Shown here in pieces: positions 4,794 through 5,862 of a stretch of DNA of 5,862 nt. The translations under genes were made by a program, and so were the position numbers. Below the pieces are notes generated by a model, which was not told the origin of the DNA, searched no databases, and saw nothing but the letters and a program-made list of their open reading frames with translations. Each line of letters starts with the position of its first letter. The stretch's first letter is position 1. Source of the stretch: Methanobrevibacter sp. (GTDB lineage Archaea; Methanobacteriota; Methanobacteria; Methanobacteriales; Methanobacteriaceae); assembly GCA_009777005.1 (NCBI GenBank), contig WRMT01000196.1:1-5862 (forward strand). The letters run 5' to 3'.

Positions 4794-5210
4794 ATGGATG
4801 AAAAACCAAAAGTCACGTTTGAAGAAATTGATGAAGTTTTTCAAGATCCCATTGTATTAATGCTTTACCTTAGACGGCGATATGATAAAATGGCTGAAGA
4901 AAATGAAAAAAGAAGAACAGAGGAAAGAATAAAAGAAGAAAGAGAAAAAGGAATAAAAGAAGTTAGAGAAAGAGTAATTAAAGAAGAAAGAGAAAAATCA
5001 ATTAAAGAAATAGAAAAAGTGATTGAAGAAGAAAGAGAAAAATCAATTAAAGAAATAGAAAAAGTGATTGAAGAAGAAAGAGAAAAATCAATTAAAGAAA
5101 TAGAAAAAGCAAAAATTCAAGTAGCTATTAATTCCAAAAAAATTGGACTTTCTCTTGAAGAAATAGCTAATGCTACAGGTTTAACCATGGAATTCATTGA
5201 AAAATTATAA
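4794..5210 (+). CDS. Stand-alone Rpn C-terminal protein with expanded helix (RpnS-like), 138 residues
   Basis: This gene encodes only the C-terminal domain of an Rpn protein. I place the start at the ATG at 4794 because AAAGGAG (4778-4784) lies nine bases before it, exactly as before the internal ATG of the upstream rpn. A TTG at 4749 is in frame but lacks support. Residues 1-20 differ from the rpn domain, then the block MLYLRRRYDKMAEENEK is identical. A long Arg/Glu/Lys helix follows with three near-identical 15-residue repeats (IxEEREKSIKEIEKx) and a looser 16-residue unit before them. The protein ends in LSLEEIANATGLT, the same small domain as in rpn. It is 53 residues longer than the rpn-internal version, all in the helix. 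No catalytic residues are present. It probably acts as a separate inhibitor or partner of an Rpn nuclease. The open frame argues for function, though a decaying duplicate is possible. Confidence 0.65.
   Translation: MDEKPKVTFEEIDEVFQDPIVLMLYLRRRYDKMAEENEKRRTEERIKEEREKGIKEVRERVIKEEREKSIKEIEKVIEEEREKSIKEIEKVIEEEREKSIKEIEKAKIQVAINSKKIGLSLEEIANATGLTMEFIEKL
4929..5111 (+). repeat. In-frame 45-bp tandem repeats in the RpnS-like helix
   Basis: Three 45-bp units (4977-5021, 5022-5066, 5067-5111) are nearly identical; the visible changes are an A/G swap in the second codon of the first unit and the last codon of the third. A more diverged 48-bp unit (4929-4976) precedes them. Each unit adds 15 residues of coiled-coil-like helix (about four turns). 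The near-identity points to recent expansion by slippage or unequal recombination, so copy number probably varies between strains. Confidence 0.85.
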
Positions 5211-5217
5211 TACCTAC

Positions 5218-5225
5218 TTTTTTTT
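5218..5225 (+). terminator. Poly-T terminator after the RpnS-like gene
   Basis: Eight T follow the stop codon by seven bases, at the position matching the poly-T tract after rpn. Confidence 0.5.
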
Positions 5226-5449
5226 GAAAATTTCAAAGATTCATTTATCTTTCATTGTTCAAGTGTTTTACACAATAAATTTTTAAATTAGCTTAATACT
5301 TATGGTGGTTATTTATTACTTTTCTTTATAATTATTCATTCTTTTATAATTCATTCTCTATATTTTTTAATTAGTTTTGACCATTATGATCCCCTCTTAT
5401 TTATCATAATTAATCTAAAAAGTAATGTATGAGAGTGTCTCTAAAGTCA
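5226..5449. other. Intergenic 3' flank, no gene seen
   Basis: The first 100 bases resemble the 3' flank of rpn (4610-4700), including attgttca and aaattag(c/t)tta. A small hairpin (gtgt/acac, 5263-5273) sits here. The rest has short AT repeats such as attcattctttt but no open frame with a start site. Confidence 0.5.
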
Positions 5450-5630
5450 ATTTCTTGTTTTAATAATATTAATTTTAATATTATTTCTTTAAATAATCAA
5501 TTATTAGCTAATATTTTTTTATATTCTTAAAACAATAATCCTTTTTTAATTTAAATTTAAAAATAGTATAATATTTAAAATATAAATTTTATTTAAATTA
5601 ATATTCAATATTTTAAAATAAGTGTAAATT
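5450..5630. repeat. AT-rich direct repeat, right copy
   Basis: This stretch is the direct counterpart of 1-180, with the same ordered blocks (tttctttaaataat, tagctaatatttttt, tttttaatttaaatttaaaa). It is non-coding. Its position after an rpn-derived gene suggests it belongs to the 3' flank of rpn units. Confidence 0.65.
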
Positions 5631-5862
5631 ATATGATCTTACAAGATTTTTACAATGAAAAACTTTAAAAATAGCTAAATAATTTTTTTTAATATTTTTT
5701 TCAGGCATTCTATTTTTTTTATAATATTAACTTTATTATAAGATGGATTTTTTATAAAATTTATGAAAAAATTAGACATTCATTTCAAGTGTAAAATAAA
5801 AATAGCTTTTTTTTTAAATTATTTTTTTTTAATAAAATTTTCTAAAGTTTCTAATCTTTTAT
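5631..5862. other. AT-rich spacer to the window end, nothing recognisable
   Basis: Long T and A runs with stops in all frames. A block at about 5670-5700 (tagctaaataattttttttaatattttttt) faintly repeats part of the direct repeat. I see no gene or RNA. Confidence 0.5.

Larger units (their letters stand above)
4719..5210 (+). repeat. Partial tandem duplication of the rpn 3' half
   Basis: From 4719 the sequence repeats rpn from 4250 to its stop codon. The first block (taaacaagaaaaaacaccaa) is identical in both copies. Before the internal ATG the copy has lost a TTT codon and gained one base, which breaks the original frame (TGA at 4769-4771). After the ATG all length changes are multiples of three. 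The 3' flanks of both copies also resemble each other (attgttca(t/a)gtg at 4642 and 5254), so flanking DNA was part of the duplicated unit. The first 166 codons, including the nuclease core, are absent. Confidence 0.8.

Noticed and set aside
4807..4820. Block aaaagtcacgtt in the stand-alone C-terminal gene resembles the first codons of rpn (3758-3771)
   Set aside because: The surrounding sequence aligns without a break to the C-terminal half of rpn, so this is chance and not a fusion of the rpn start to its end.
4929..5111. Tandem repeats considered as a CRISPR array
   Set aside because: The units are contiguous, without unique spacers, and keep an open reading frame.

Overview
The window is very AT-rich, mostly A/T even inside genes. 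It looks like a host-associated methanogenic archaeon of the Methanobrevibacter/Methanosphaera type. The main evidence is a TTTAAATA-type TATA box centred 26-27 bases before an ATG, giving a leaderless transcript. Other genes carry AAAGGAG ribosome binding sites, and poly-T stretches follow the stop codons. The genus is inferred; no RNA gene or universal marker is present.

Left part (1-612): AT-rich spacer holding a direct repeat that recurs at the right end. It also holds a decayed copy of the promoter and start of an rpn gene (about 322-427) and a short coding relic. Middle-left (613-3082, minus strand): a 198-residue soluble protein of unknown function and a 368-residue protein with a soluble N-terminal part and three C-terminal membrane segments. 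Between them sits a 352-bp non-coding element with 94-bp imperfect terminal inverted repeats, flanked by an 8-bp direct repeat, which looks like a MITE. Middle (3160-3641, minus strand): remains of small genes.

Right part (3700-5230, plus strand): an Rpn-family PD-(D/E)XK nuclease gene with a leaderless promoter. It contains an internal ATG with a good Shine-Dalgarno at codon 193, which would release an 85-residue C-terminal protein. Behind it lies a partial duplication in which the catalytic domain is gone. The same Shine-Dalgarno and ATG now head a free-standing 138-residue C-terminal protein, whose charged helix has grown by 45-bp tandem repeats. In enterobacteria, Rpn genes work as gene-within-gene toxin-antitoxin systems for phage defence: long RpnL is the toxic nuclease and short RpnS, made from the C-terminus, blocks it. 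This locus looks like an archaeal version with an extra stand-alone, repeat-expanded RpnS. The functional reading is inference from family knowledge; the duplication, conserved internal start and repeats are visible in the sequence.

Three rpn-derived segments and the terminal direct repeats suggest that the region has been built and eroded by repeated duplication of rpn units.
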